64,000 bases of DNA from CAZMGV01 sp964621525 [NCBI: uncultured bacterium] (GCA_964621525.1 CAZUMS010000004.1:1-64000); one strand, 5' to 3'. Shown: positions 55,814 through 64,000, counted from the first letter of the stretch. Translations and numbers: made by a program. Notes: a model not told the origin generated them from the letters alone.

Positions 55814-55914
55814 ACAGGGACTAACTCCCTGTATTTAATGACTTTATTCGGGAAGTCATCCGCCCGGGTCCGAAGCGGAGGGGCCGGACGGTATCCAGAA
55901 GGCCTTCGGACCCG
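55814..55914. promoter_or_regulatory. Structured non-coding region upstream of rpmF
   Basis: The 241-bp gap 55715-55955 separates divergent rpmF and the EEP-family gene. It contains two inverted repeats: ACAGGGA/TCCCTGT (55814-55832, 5-nt loop) and a perfect 11-bp pair CGGGTCCGAAG (55865-55875) with CTTCGGACCCG (55904-55914) around 28 nt. The AT-rich piece between them (55832-55850) is the best place for promoters. Their function is unknown; an rpmF leader or terminator remnants are options. Confidence 0.4.
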
Positions 55915-55955
55915 CTAGGGTCTCGATTCATTCTGAAGGGGAATGGAAACAGTTC

Positions 55956-56711
55956 TTGCGGCTCTACTTCCTTAATATTCTGCTGAAAGCCGACGACGCC
56001 CGGTTCCAGCGTCTCATCCACCGGACCCGTGAACTGGAGCCGGAGGTCATCGCCTTTGTTGAAGCCGACGGCTGGGCCTCCGGACGGGGCGAGCAGTTCG
56101 CCCGCGAGCTCGGCAAGGATTACTACATCGCCAACAACCCGAGCGGCCTCGATCTCGCCGTATTCGCGCCGCTGGGCTGGATGTCCCGTCAGGCGGTGAT
56201 CGGCACAGGCACCTTTTTCCACGGCGCCTGCCGGGTGACGATCACGCGCCCCGGCTCGGAACCGTTCGATCTCTATACCGTGCATCTGAATCCCAAGGGT
56301 GAAGACCGCCGGGAGGCGGAAATCGGCGCCCTGCTCAACCATGCGCAGCCCGATCCGGACATACCGGCACTCATCGCTGGCGACATGAACGCCGTATTTT
56401 CCACCGATCGCATCGGCGAGCGCCGGATCAGCGAGATCGTGCCGGGAAAGGACTCCCCCTACTGGCTACACGACAAGGTTCCGCCTCGGGCACTCCACCA
56501 GCTTATCGCCGCTGGGTGGCACGATCTCTACCGCGAATGGGAACCAGGGCGGGACGGGTTTACTTTCCCCGCCGACAAGCCGGCTGCACGCTACGATTTC
56601 GCTTTCGCCAACGACGCCATGAGGGGCCGCATAAAATCCATCGCCCTGCTCGACTCGCAGGCCGACATCCAGGTGTCCGATCACCTGGGGCTCCTGCTCG
56701 CCATCGACTGA
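55956..56711 (+). CDS. Endonuclease/exonuclease/phosphatase (EEP) superfamily protein
   Basis: This metal-dependent phosphodiesterase-fold protein has 251 aa. The EEP landmarks are present: N-terminal LRLYFLNILLKADD (Asn) and FVEADGW (Glu), YTVHLNPKGEDRR, IAGDMNAVFS (Asp, Asn) and the C-terminal SDHLGLLLAID (Asp-His pair). It is cytoplasmic with no signal peptide. The start is unclear; TTG at 55956 is the first possible codon before the first strand. It could cleave DNA, RNA, phosphoinositides or other phosphoesters. It is inserted between yceD and rpmF on the opposite strand. Confidence 0.88.
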   Translation: MRLYFLNILLKADDARFQRLIHRTRELEPEVIAFVEADGWASGRGEQFARELGKDYYIANNPSGLDLAVFAPLGWMSRQAVIGTGTFFHGACRVTITRPGSEPFDLYTVHLNPKGEDRREAEIGALLNHAQPDPDIPALIAGDMNAVFSTDRIGERRISEIVPGKDSPYWLHDKVPPRALHQLIAAGWHDLYREWEPGRDGFTFPADKPAARYDFAFANDAMRGRIKSIALLDSQADIQVSDHLGLLLAID

Positions 56712-56717
56712 ACCCGC

Positions 56718-57356
56718 TCACTTCTTCTTGAGCTGTTTCAGCACTGCCCAGCGAGGGTCATCGCCCTTCTGTTTCTCGCGGGTATAGGTATCAGGGTCCA
56801 CGACACAGGTACGCCCCGCATTCTCGCAGGCGGTCCGCATGGGAATTCCGAGAGCCGCCAGTTCATAGAGGTGGGGCTCGAAGTCGATCTCCTCGCCGCG
56901 GTAGGTCATGTCGTCAAGATCGGCGGCGGATAACCGGTGACTGTCGTCCGGTTCGTCTTCCACCGGCGGCGGCTCGGGCTCCGCCCGGCGGCCGCGCTTT
57001 TTGCCCCCGCCCTTGCTGTCCTCGGAAGGGGGTTTCTGTGCATGCTCCCGGCGAAGCAGGAAGTCGATTTTTTCCCTGAGATGAAGCGGCACCGGCTGCC
57101 CGCACCGGTCGCAGGGCCGTTCGTAATCGAATTCGAGCCGCCCTTTCGCTGTGATGACCTCGCCGTGCTTTCCCACCGTCAGACGGCAGCGGATGGGACT
57201 TTTCAGATCAATACCCAGGTGGCCCGTGTCAGCCCCGGTCGGCGAAGGACCGTCCTCGTGAGGGCCGTGCCCGTCGGCGGAGAGGAGCGGAACCCCGGTG
57301 TCGATCTCCTGCTCGCGGGTTTCGAGGTCGCGCAGGCGTACGATGAACGGATTCAT
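56718..57356 (-). CDS. yceD: YceD/DUF177-family protein
   Basis: YceD-type proteins are encoded next to rpmF in most bacteria and are linked to 23S rRNA or ribosome metabolism. This copy has 212 aa. The conserved central block RLEFDYERPCDRCGQPVPLHL has its Cys pair (CDRC). A charged, Lys/Pro/Glu-rich insertion follows (about residues 105-140). The acidic DMTYRGEEIDFEPHLYELAALGIPMRTACENAGRTC completes the domain with further cysteines. It ends 7 bp from the 3' end of the EEP gene, convergent. rpmF lies on the same strand but 1 kb downstream. Confidence 0.9.
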   Translation of the reverse strand: MNPFIVRLRDLETREQEIDTGVPLLSADGHGPHEDGPSPTGADTGHLGIDLKSPIRCRLTVGKHGEVITAKGRLEFDYERPCDRCGQPVPLHLREKIDFLLRREHAQKPPSEDSKGGGKKRGRRAEPEPPPVEDEPDDSHRLSAADLDDMTYRGEEIDFEPHLYELAALGIPMRTACENAGRTCVVDPDTYTREKQKGDDPRWAVLKQLKKK

Positions 57357-57380
57357 AGAGACAAACCTAGCCGATTTTCT

Positions 57381-58688
57381 TCAAAACTTCGCGGTGAAAC
57401 CCGTGCTCAGGCTGTTCAGTTTGTATCCGCCCACGCCTCCGGAACCCGCACCACGGTCCTCGAAATAGTAATCGAGGCGCACTCCTAACCGGGATGTGAT
57501 ATCGGCGGCAATTCCCCCCGACACAACTGTCGACACGGCAATACCCAGCGGCGGGGAATTTTCCTCCCCACGGGAAAAGCCGAGATAGGGGTGCCAGCGT
57601 TCCCGGAAGGAGAACAGAAGTTTAGCCATATAGGAATAAGTGATCTCTTCGGTGCCACAGGGAACAGCCGGGGCACCGGCCAGGCAGGCGACGCTGCCCG
57701 GCACAGGAGTCCCCGCTTCCACCCGGCTGTCGGAGATACCGAACCGGAACTCGCCCGTGAGCCAGTCGAGCGGCATCACCCGCAGTCCGAAACTGTACAG
57801 GATCACCGTATCGGTCGGTGTGGGGGCGGAACCACCGGTCACAGGCTGATAGTCCAGAAACCTGAATCCGAAGATGGGTACTACCCTGCCCCGGATCGTA
57901 TATTCGGCTTCGCCGCCGTACTCGGCGCGGGCCAGGAAATCCGCATCCGGAGTCGCTGCGACGCGCAGGCTGAGCAGGGCGTGATCGAACGGTGTCACAT
58001 AGCCCTGCAAATTCAGCCGCAGATCGGTCGCCGAAAAATGATGAAGACGCTCGAGGCCGCCCGACATCGTGAACCGGCGGCGGAAAATTTCGTAACCGAT
58101 CTGGACCGCCTGACCGTTTTCGAAATCCCTCGGCGACCCGGCATAGGCGTCGAAGGTAAGCCCGAGATCGATCCGGCCCCGGTACACCTCCGGGATGCGG
58201 GCGATCTTGCCTGAAATTTCCGTATTGTTCGGATCGAATTCACGAGCCCGCTCGTAGTAATCCCTGGCCTGTCCGGGCCGCTCACCGGCGGCAGCCACAT
58301 CGCCCGCCAGCACAAGGGCCTCCCGGTTCCGGGGCTCGCGCTCCAGCACCGTCTCGAGTTCCGACAGGGCTTCATCCCGGCCGCCTTTCCAGTAGAGCAC
58401 CCGGGCGAGACCGATCCGGTGGGAGATTTTCTCCGGCTCAAGCCCGATGAGCCGCCGCCAGGTGGCCGCCGATTCGTCGAACCGGCTGGTCCAGCCTTCG
58501 AGAATCGCCTGTTGCTCCAGCGCAGCAAGGTTTGAGGGATCCTGCGCGGCGATCTCCCTGAAGATGCGGAGAGCGCCTTCGAAATTCTGCTGCTGCTTAA
58601 GTGCGAGTCCTTCCTCGAACGTACCCGCCGCCGCAGCTACGCCGCTCCAGAGCACAAGCGCTGTCGCCAGCACCTTCACCCAGTTCAT
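57381..58688 (-). CDS. YaiO-like outer-membrane protein: TPR region plus beta-barrel
   Basis: This 435-aa exported protein has a signal peptide (MNWVKVLATALVLWSGVAAAA). TPR-like helices (residues 25-155) contain FEEGLALKQQQNFEGALRIF and HRIGLARVLYWKGGRDEALSELE. A beta-barrel of about 12-14 strands (170-435) ends in Phe (STGFTAKF), the outer-membrane signal. This matches YaiO. The frame is open far upstream, but ATG 58688 overlaps the stop of the glycosyltransferase gene (ATGA). The pair has the same order as E. coli yaiP-yaiO, implying export or surface attachment of a polysaccharide. Confidence 0.87.
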   Translation of the reverse strand: MNWVKVLATALVLWSGVAAAAGTFEEGLALKQQQNFEGALRIFREIAAQDPSNLAALEQQAILEGWTSRFDESAATWRRLIGLEPEKISHRIGLARVLYWKGGRDEALSELETVLEREPRNREALVLAGDVAAAGERPGQARDYYERAREFDPNNTEISGKIARIPEVYRGRIDLGLTFDAYAGSPRDFENGQAVQIGYEIFRRRFTMSGGLERLHHFSATDLRLNLQGYVTPFDHALLSLRVAATPDADFLARAEYGGEAEYTIRGRVVPIFGFRFLDYQPVTGGSAPTPTDTVILYSFGLRVMPLDWLTGEFRFGISDSRVEAGTPVPGSVACLAGAPAVPCGTEEITYSYMAKLLFSFRERWHPYLGFSRGEENSPPLGIAVSTVVSGGIAADITSRLGVRLDYYFEDRGAGSGGVGGYKLNSLSTGFTAKF

Positions 58689-60133
58689 TGAGCGGGCTCC
58701 CGGACCGGCCGCTGGGGAGACCAGCCGATTCTGCCCCGGAGAAACGCGACCCAGCCGAGGGCTGCACCGGTCTGCCGGAAAATCTGGAACAGAAACGATT
58801 CGATCAGCGTCGCCGCCAGCGATCTTAAGTATGTCGTCGCCGTCAGCTCGCCGCCCATCCAGCGCGTGTAGAGATTCGCCGACCAGGCATGGAAGAAGAT
58901 ATCGACGGCAAATTTGCCCGCCAGAATTCCGAGAATCAGCAGGTTCGGCCGGAACGTACCGGTCGCGAGCAGCATGACGAGCGCCGCCAGCGCCCACAGG
59001 CCGTAGAGCGGCATCAGCATGTCGCAGGTCTTGATGACCAGGTGGCGCGTGCCGAGCCGCCCGTACCGCGAATGGCCCACCATATCCCGGTGGCGGAACA
59101 GGGTGTCCAGAAATCCAGCGAACCAGCGCGTCCGCTGCCGGAGAAATTGCACGGGTGTCGAGGGACAGTCGGTTGTCGCCCGGGAACCCGCCATCACCCG
59201 GACGCCGAGCGGGGCCCCCCGATCAAGGCTTCGCCGGTGGAGACGGAACATCAATTCGTAATCCTCCACCTGGCTCGTCTCGTCGAAACCACCGGCTTCC
59301 GTCAGCGGTTTCAGCCGGAAAGCGGAGAACGCACCCGACACCAGCACAAGGACCTGATGCTTCATCCAGACGAAGCGCCAGAGGAAACTCCGCAGGTATT
59401 CATAAGTCTGGCAAAGGCGAAAAAACGGCGCCGACCAGGCCGGACGGCAGACCGGCCGGAGAACTCCGCATACGACGGTGACTTCCGGCCCTTCGGCAAA
59501 GCCGTCCCGAAGAACGCTGAGCGCATCCGGCTCCAGCATCGTGTCGGCGTCGAGCGTAACGACCGCCTCGCCAGTGGCATAAGGAAGCGCGGCGTTCAGG
59601 GACGCTGCCTTGCCGCTGTTTTCCTTGCGAATCACCAGAAGTCCGGGGAATTTCCCAGAGCGTCCGGTTCCGCCATCCCGGAAGCTTACGCCCCACTCGC
59701 GGGCCAGCCACTCTTCCGTGCCGTCTGTCGAACCATCGTCAATCAGAATTACCTGCTCGGCCGGTTCAGTCTGCGACAGAAGCGATGCGAAGGTATCAGG
59801 CAGGACTTCCTGCTCGTTACGGGCGGCAATCAGGATCGTGAGCGGAATCCGGCCGCCGTTCCCGGCGGCGGCCGCCGTTGCCGGAAGGGACCGGACCGCC
59901 CGGCGGCTCGCCCGGACCATGCGAACGAGCACCCACGTATCGTAGGCGATATAGACAAATCCCACCGACCAGGCGAATGGACCGTCAACGGCGAAAGCCG
60001 CCATTATAACAAGGATGAGCAGGACAGCCGTTGCCGTAAAGATGACGTTGAACGGAAGGGCCGAAGGCGCAGTCATGGGGGCCGCCGAACCGCTGCCGGA
60101 ACCGTCTTCGAGTCCTGCTTCCTGGCGATGCAT
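58685..60133 (-). CDS. Processive family 2 glycosyltransferase, membrane-bound (YaiP/PgaC-like)
   Basis: This inner-membrane polysaccharide synthase has about 482 aa. Two N-terminal helices precede a GT2 domain with IAARNEQEVLPDTF, the UDP-sugar site VILIDDGSTDG, LDADTM (DxD), the catalytic base in SQVEDYEL and the processivity motif RQRTRW. Three or four C-terminal helices follow. ATG 60133 has GGAGG 3 nt ahead; ATG 60076 is an alternative. It is coupled to the YaiO-like barrel, so the product is probably a secreted glycan. Its sugar is unknown, and no deacetylase or c-di-GMP-binding domain is seen. Confidence 0.9.
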   Translation of the reverse strand: MHRQEAGLEDGSGSGSAAPMTAPSALPFNVIFTATAVLLILVIMAAFAVDGPFAWSVGFVYIAYDTWVLVRMVRASRRAVRSLPATAAAAGNGGRIPLTILIAARNEQEVLPDTFASLLSQTEPAEQVILIDDGSTDGTEEWLAREWGVSFRDGGTGRSGKFPGLLVIRKENSGKAASLNAALPYATGEAVVTLDADTMLEPDALSVLRDGFAEGPEVTVVCGVLRPVCRPAWSAPFFRLCQTYEYLRSFLWRFVWMKHQVLVLVSGAFSAFRLKPLTEAGGFDETSQVEDYELMFRLHRRSLDRGAPLGVRVMAGSRATTDCPSTPVQFLRQRTRWFAGFLDTLFRHRDMVGHSRYGRLGTRHLVIKTCDMLMPLYGLWALAALVMLLATGTFRPNLLILGILAGKFAVDIFFHAWSANLYTRWMGGELTATTYLRSLAATLIESFLFQIFRQTGAALGWVAFLRGRIGWSPQRPVREPAQ

Positions 60134-60197
60134 GATCCTCCGCTGCCGGCGGGTCCCCGCGCGCCCCGCAAGTGTAGCGATCCCGGGCATGAAAACG

Positions 60198-60224
60198 GAA
60201 AGGGCCGGATGCCCCGGCCCTTTC
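60198..60224 (-). terminator. Intrinsic terminator after tig
   Basis: A perfect 11-bp stem, GAAAGGGCCGG (60198-60208) and CCGGCCCTTTC (60214-60224), closes a 5-nt loop 26 nt after the tig stop codon. On the minus strand it is followed by CGTTTTC, a short U-run. This is the clearest terminator in the window. Confidence 0.8.
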
Positions 60225-60250
60225 GCAGTCATATTTCCGTCGTACGAGGG

Positions 60251-61519
60251 TTACTTCTTCGCCTTCTCCACGAGGAAATCGACGGTCTTCTGCTCGCGAA
60301 GCTGGGCCCGGACGGCCTCCAGCATGTTTTCCTTCTCGTAGAGGGCCCGGAGCTTCTCGTAGGGGAGATTCGAGGACTCGGCGTTGCGGCGCAGCTCGGC
60401 TTCGAGATCCGCGTCAGCAACCTCGATCTTCTCCTTGGCGGCGACGGCCGAAAGGATGAGGGCCCGTTTTACGGCGCGCTCGGCATTCTCGCGGACGGAC
60501 TTCTTCATTTCCGCCATCTGCGCCTCGTCCGGATTCATGGCGAAACCGCGCATCTGGAACTCGTAGCGGGTCCGCTCCACGTATTCCTGCGCCTGGGCCT
60601 CGACGAGCGACGGCGGCGCGTCGACAGGGTTGCGGTCCACCAGCAGTTCGAGAAGCTTGCGGATACCTTCCTGCTTGGCGCGGTCGGCATTCCGCTGCTC
60701 GAGGTCGCCGCGGACTTTCTTTTTCAGGGCATCGAGGGATTCGACTTCAAGGTCCTTGGCGAACTCGTCGTCCAGATCCGGCAGTACGCGGCGCTTGATG
60801 GCCGTCAGCGTGAACGTGATCCTGTAATCCTTGCCGCGGATCGATTCGTCGGTCCAGTCCTCGGGGACCTTCAGTTCGACGAGCCGGGACTCACCCTTCT
60901 TGAGGCCCTCCAGCTTCTCCGTGAGGCCGGGAAGCTGGCCCTTGGCGCCCATCTCGATTTCCACGTCCTTGCCGTTCGACGACACCTGGCGGTCGCCGAT
61001 CGTGCCTGTGTAGTTGCCGACGAAGAACAGGCCGGAGCCCAGCTCCGTGTCCTTCTCGTTGGCGACCAGCACGGCGTTGTTCTGACGCAGGTTCTCAAGC
61101 GCCTGCTGGACGTCGTCATCGGACACGGGTTCGGGCTTCTGGGAAATATCGAGGCCGAGGTATTCCTTGAGCTCGAACTCGGGGCGTACCTCGAACTGGA
61201 GGGAGAACTCGTAGTCCTGTCCGAGCTTCGGCTCCTGCGCATCCACCTTCGGCTGGGAGATGGGCTGGAGCTTGTTGTCGGTCAGCACTTTCTCGACCGT
61301 ATCCCGGAACAGCCGCTGACGGACCTCATCAAGAATGGCCGGGCCGTACATCTTCTCGATCAGGTGCTGGGGTGCCTTGCCGGGTCGGAAACCCTTGATC
61401 GCCGCGTAGCGGGACAGCTCGGAGAGCACCTTCGTCCGCTCTTCGGTCAGCCTGGCGGCCGGGATGCGGATGGTGACTTTCTTCTCGACGTTCGAGGGAC
61501 TCTGGATATCGACGTTCAT
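60251..61519 (-). CDS. tig: Trigger factor (ribosome-associated chaperone)
   Basis: This is the nascent-chain chaperone and peptidyl-prolyl isomerase, 422 aa. The N-terminal ribosome-binding domain shows RIPAARLTEERTKVLSELSRYAAIKGFRPGKAPQHLIEK, including the GFRPGKAP ribosome-binding loop. The PPIase domain (about 150-235) has GLFFVGNYTGTIGDRQV, and the long C-terminal helical chaperone arms follow. It stands alone: no clpP or clpX follows, unlike the common tig-clpP-clpX order. It ends in a clear terminator, with a 177-bp upstream gap that must hold its promoter. Confidence 0.96.
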   Translation of the reverse strand: MNVDIQSPSNVEKKVTIRIPAARLTEERTKVLSELSRYAAIKGFRPGKAPQHLIEKMYGPAILDEVRQRLFRDTVEKVLTDNKLQPISQPKVDAQEPKLGQDYEFSLQFEVRPEFELKEYLGLDISQKPEPVSDDDVQQALENLRQNNAVLVANEKDTELGSGLFFVGNYTGTIGDRQVSSNGKDVEIEMGAKGQLPGLTEKLEGLKKGESRLVELKVPEDWTDESIRGKDYRITFTLTAIKRRVLPDLDDEFAKDLEVESLDALKKKVRGDLEQRNADRAKQEGIRKLLELLVDRNPVDAPPSLVEAQAQEYVERTRYEFQMRGFAMNPDEAQMAEMKKSVRENAERAVKRALILSAVAAKEKIEVADADLEAELRRNAESSNLPYEKLRALYEKENMLEAVRAQLREQKTVDFLVEKAKK

Positions 61520-61667
61520 GTTCTGTGGATCCTGGAAATTGAGGTGGCTGGTTCGGCGTTTTCAGACGGCCTTCGGGGTCCGTCCGTGCCTTTAAACCCG
61601 GTATCCGGGCGGCGCGTTCCCTATCCGGTGAGGGGGCCTAATACAAGAGGACGGTCCGGGGCCGGGT

Positions 61668-61682
61668 GTTCTCCCGGAGAAC
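61668..61682 (-). terminator. Short hairpin after the secreted-protein gene
   Basis: GTTCTC (61668-61673) and GAGAAC (61677-61682) form a 6-bp stem with a 3-nt loop. It begins 15 nt past the stop codon of the gene at 61697-63010. It is followed on the minus strand by GC-rich sequence, so it is a weak terminator candidate. Confidence 0.4.
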
Positions 61683-61696
61683 GGCCTTAAATGGGG

Positions 61697-63010
61697 TTAT
61701 TTGCGGGGCTCCGGGGTGATTTCAATGGGCGCACTATAGGTCCGGTACCAGCCGCTGCCCCCGTCTTCCGGGAAGCCCGGCAGCGTCACGATCCGGCCGC
61801 CGAACGAATAGGTCCCCCCCTTGATATTCTCCCACCCCGAGAAGTGGAACCCGGCGCTCGGGAGGGCACCGGGCACGGCCTCGGGCGGCATCTGTTCCTC
61901 ACGGCTGTCGATAAAAATGCCATTCGACTTCAGCTTCAGGTTGTCGGACAGGAACATCATCATGAGGACATTCAGTCCCTTGCCGGTGACGAAGAACCAG
62001 CGTTCATCGCCAAGCCCCATGTCCCGTTCGGCCTCGCCGGTCACGCCATCGATCATCGCACCCTCCGGGCGGACCACGGTGACGAAGTTCATCCCCCGTA
62101 AATCGCGGAAATCGACGATGAACCGCATGTCCTGGCTTGTCATGAAAGCGGCCAGGGATTTGGGCAGGGTGAAGTATATTCTCGGCTCCCACAGCCGGTC
62201 GTACTGGACCGATTCCATCGTAACGGGGATCGTGAACCCGGGCACCGGCGTCAGGACGACGTTCACGTGGCGCACTACCCGTACAGGGCCCGCCCGCGCG
62301 CCCCAGAGCGTCGACTTGAGGTCGTCCTCGTCGATTCGGATCGTCACGAGATCGGCCACCGCCCGGCTCGTGATCCGTACCTTGAGCCGGTCCAGCACGT
62401 TCTCGGCCTCACGTCCTTTCAGGTTCGGAAACACGAGGTGGTCGATCATCGCCGCATTGCCCTGCATGGCGCCCACTTCCATGGCGGGACTCGTCACCCG
62501 GTCCTTCGCGGCGTTGTAAGTCACGTAAGGCATCATTGGCGGCCGCCGCACGGGGTCCACAAGCGCATAAACGTACCGGGGCTGCGGGAAGATCGCCGTG
62601 TCGATGCGGAGCGGAAGAATCTGGCCCGCGACGTTCTCCGGAAGCTGCTCGCAGGCGGGGCCCGTATCGCGGAACATGAACACGATCTCGTCGTTCTCGT
62701 CGAAGATTCCGGGCTTTTCGTCCGGCTTCAGCTTCGGCGCCGGATTATCGGGCAGCACGAAACCGTCCGGATTGCGCTCATCGATCTGGTGGTTGAGCGC
62801 ACCGAGCACGCCGCCCACGCACCGGGCCATGGAGATCGTGTCGATCTTCAGGCCGAGCAGCGCTGGTGCCTGGCGGCCCGTTATGATGACAGGCCGTGGA
62901 GAGAAATTCGTGAGCGGAGAGCGCTTTTCCTGCGCCCGCACCGGCACGATGCAGACAGAAACCAGCACAAACGCCGCCAGCAGAAATCCGGATTGAAGAG
63001 AACGGCCCAT
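61697..63010 (-). CDS. Secreted protein of unknown function
   Basis: This 437-aa protein has a signal peptide (LQSGFLLAAFVLVSVCIVPVRA, cleavage near residue 26) and no later transmembrane helix, so it is periplasmic or surface exposed. The mature part is beta-rich. GIFDENDEIVFMFRDTG resembles a segment found in other secreted hypothetical proteins of these lineages, but I cannot assign a domain. Two cysteines in the mature N-terminal region (MARCVGG and PACEQL) could form a disulfide. It appears monocistronic, with 75 bp separating it from the hydrolase upstream on the same strand. Confidence 0.85.
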   Translation of the reverse strand: MGRSLQSGFLLAAFVLVSVCIVPVRAQEKRSPLTNFSPRPVIITGRQAPALLGLKIDTISMARCVGGVLGALNHQIDERNPDGFVLPDNPAPKLKPDEKPGIFDENDEIVFMFRDTGPACEQLPENVAGQILPLRIDTAIFPQPRYVYALVDPVRRPPMMPYVTYNAAKDRVTSPAMEVGAMQGNAAMIDHLVFPNLKGREAENVLDRLKVRITSRAVADLVTIRIDEDDLKSTLWGARAGPVRVVRHVNVVLTPVPGFTIPVTMESVQYDRLWEPRIYFTLPKSLAAFMTSQDMRFIVDFRDLRGMNFVTVVRPEGAMIDGVTGEAERDMGLGDERWFFVTGKGLNVLMMMFLSDNLKLKSNGIFIDSREEQMPPEAVPGALPSAGFHFSGWENIKGGTYSFGGRIVTLPGFPEDGGSGWYRTYSAPIEITPEPRK

Positions 63011-63085
63011 TCAGACCAAACGGTAGTGCACGGGAACCGTCAGTGCCACGGCAGAGAAACAGCCTGTCGGCCGGGAACTGACGAT

Positions 63086-64000
63086 TCAGTCAGCGGCCAT
63101 GCCCGCCCGCTGCCGTACCAGCTCTGCGAACTCCCGGACTGCTTCGTCGTAACCCGTACCGGGAGCGAACACGGTGTCATTGTGGAATTCGCGCTCCAGC
63201 GTCAGCATCTTTTTCGGATCCGGCGCAGCGGCAAAAAGCTTCTCGCCCATACGGTAGGGGACGATTTCGTCCCGGCGGCTGTGAATCACCAGGACCGGGC
63301 AGGTGACTTTCGCGATCTTTTCAAGATTGTTCATCTTCGTCGAGACAAGAAATTTCGGAACAAACGGCAGGACCTCGCCCGCCATGTCCGGGATCGACGT
63401 AAACGTGGACTGCACGAACAGCCCGCCCGGCCGCACTGTGGAAGCGAGCTCGAGCGCCGGGCCTCCGCCGAGACTTTTCCCGAACAGGATTACCTGCCGG
63501 GGCGAATAGCCGAGTTCACCGGTGAGCAGGTCCCAGGCCGCCCGGGCATCCTGATAGATACCCTTTTCGGAAGGGCGCCCTTCGCTTCGTCCGTAACCCC
63601 GGTAGTCCGGAGCCAGCACGGCGAACCCCATCGATGCGAACCGGAGCAGGATGTCATGCCGCTGGGCGATGTTCCCTGCGTTCCCGTGGAAATAGAGCAC
63701 CGCAAGCCGGGGTTCCGGCAGCGGCACGGGTGCTTCGGGCCGTGGGAGGGGCTGCATAAACCAGGCATGGATTTTCGTTCCGTCGGCGGCCTTGAGCCAT
63801 TTGTCCTCGGCAGCGGTTACCCATGGCCCTGCCGGAAACGGACGGCCCGTGAGCGCCGCCCCGGTTCCGCGGTCGGCATCGGGGAAGAAAATCAGGCTGT
63901 CCTCGAACGGCATGGCGTGAACTCCGGCGGGCATGCACACGGCCAGAAAAACCAGGAGCGCAGCAGTTACTCTCCCACGAGGGACCGGCCGGCAGCAACC
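63086..64000 (-). CDS. Exported alpha/beta hydrolase (BEM46/ABHD13-like), 5' end off the window
   Basis: Blocks typical of the BEM46/ABHD13 group are present: AVLYFHGNAGNIAQRHDIL (oxyanion region), PDYRGYGRSEGRPSE, nucleophile elbow GKSLGGGP (Ser), catalytic Asp region HSRRDEIVPY and His in EFHNDTV. Internal starts exist (GTG 63940, ATG 63934), but the frame stays open to the window edge. Upstream codons read VTAALLVFLAVCMPAG after an Arg-rich stretch, which is a good signal peptide ending GVHA. The gene therefore most likely starts beyond 64000 and the product is exported. The natural ester substrate is unknown. Confidence 0.87.
   Translation of the reverse strand, partial: GCCRPVPRGRVTAALLVFLAVCMPAGVHAMPFEDSLIFFPDADRGTGAALTGRPFPAGPWVTAAEDKWLKAADGTKIHAWFMQPLPRPEAPVPLPEPRLAVLYFHGNAGNIAQRHDILLRFASMGFAVLAPDYRGYGRSEGRPSEKGIYQDARAAWDLLTGELGYSPRQVILFGKSLGGGPALELASTVRPGGLFVQSTFTSIPDMAGEVLPFVPKFLVSTKMNNLEKIAKVTCPVLVIHSRRDEIVPYRMGEKLFAAAPDPKKMLTLEREFHNDTVFAPGTGYDEAVREFAELVRQRAGMAAD

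Noticed and set aside
58889-61690. 933-codon plus-strand open frame across the glycosyltransferase and tig
   Set aside because: It spans two recognised genes, a terminator and an intergenic gap on the opposite strand, and encodes nothing recognisable.

Overview
The window is GC-rich chromosomal DNA, densely coding on both strands, with no insertion sequence, integrase, phage gene, tRNA, rRNA or CRISPR array that I can find. Gene content points to a Gram-negative, outer-membrane-bearing bacterium of the old 'Deltaproteobacteria' (Myxococcota/Desulfobacterota-like). The signs are an FrzS/AglZ-type receiver-plus-coiled-coil protein, two receiver proteins with a PATAN (DUF4388) domain, an STPK-FHA module, outer-membrane barrels and a large kelch lipoprotein. 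The lineage is an inference from gene types; no marker gene such as 16S is present.

Layout. 73-2006: PaaX-like repressor and membrane fatty acid desaturase in one transcription unit, with palindromic GTAATATTAC-type sites in front. 2007-4795: two tandem paralogous polytopic membrane proteins. 4939-10213 (+): cysK, a PhnP-like metallo-hydrolase, the FrzS/AglZ-like protein, a small membrane protein and a DUF2817 metallopeptidase-like protein. 10203-12925 (-): an MNIO/bufferin-type RiPP operon, bufA-yceI-bufB-bufC, with a strong RNA hairpin right after bufA. 13258-13911: an unknown protein ending in a sliding-clamp-binding peptide (QLGLF), its start codon inside one arm of a perfect 13-bp inverted repeat. 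14104-21457 (-): pheA, miaA, mutL, a secreted protein and an Omp85-like barrel. 21669-23364: nitroreductase and BASS transporter.

23446-30587: receiver-PATAN-TPR regulator, YfhO-like membrane protein, and an STPK/zinc-ribbon-FHA/hypothetical signalling cassette. 30761-34768: 1335-residue kelch lipoprotein. 34962-38475: half-size GDT1-like transporter, UbiB-family kinase, alpha/beta hydrolase, glyoxalase II. 38481-47584: membrane-spanning receiver-PATAN-TPR protein, Lon protease, LpoA/LivJ-like periplasmic protein, cardiolipin synthase. 47592-52520: JAMM-DinG helicase fusion, MeaB GTPase, SDR, small membrane protein.

52524-57356: a housekeeping run nrdR-comEB-glyA-rpiB-rpmF plus yceD. rpmF (55535-55714) is a 59-residue gene that is easily missed. 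The usual yceD-rpmF neighbourhood is broken by an opposite-strand EEP-family gene. 57381-64000: YaiO-like barrel with its glycosyltransferase partner, trigger factor with a clear terminator, an unknown secreted protein, and an alpha/beta hydrolase whose 5' end lies off the right edge.

The most interesting system is the compact RiPP operon at 10203-12925. Next are the clamp-motif protein, the pseudo-receiver polarity-type protein and the JAMM-helicase fusion.
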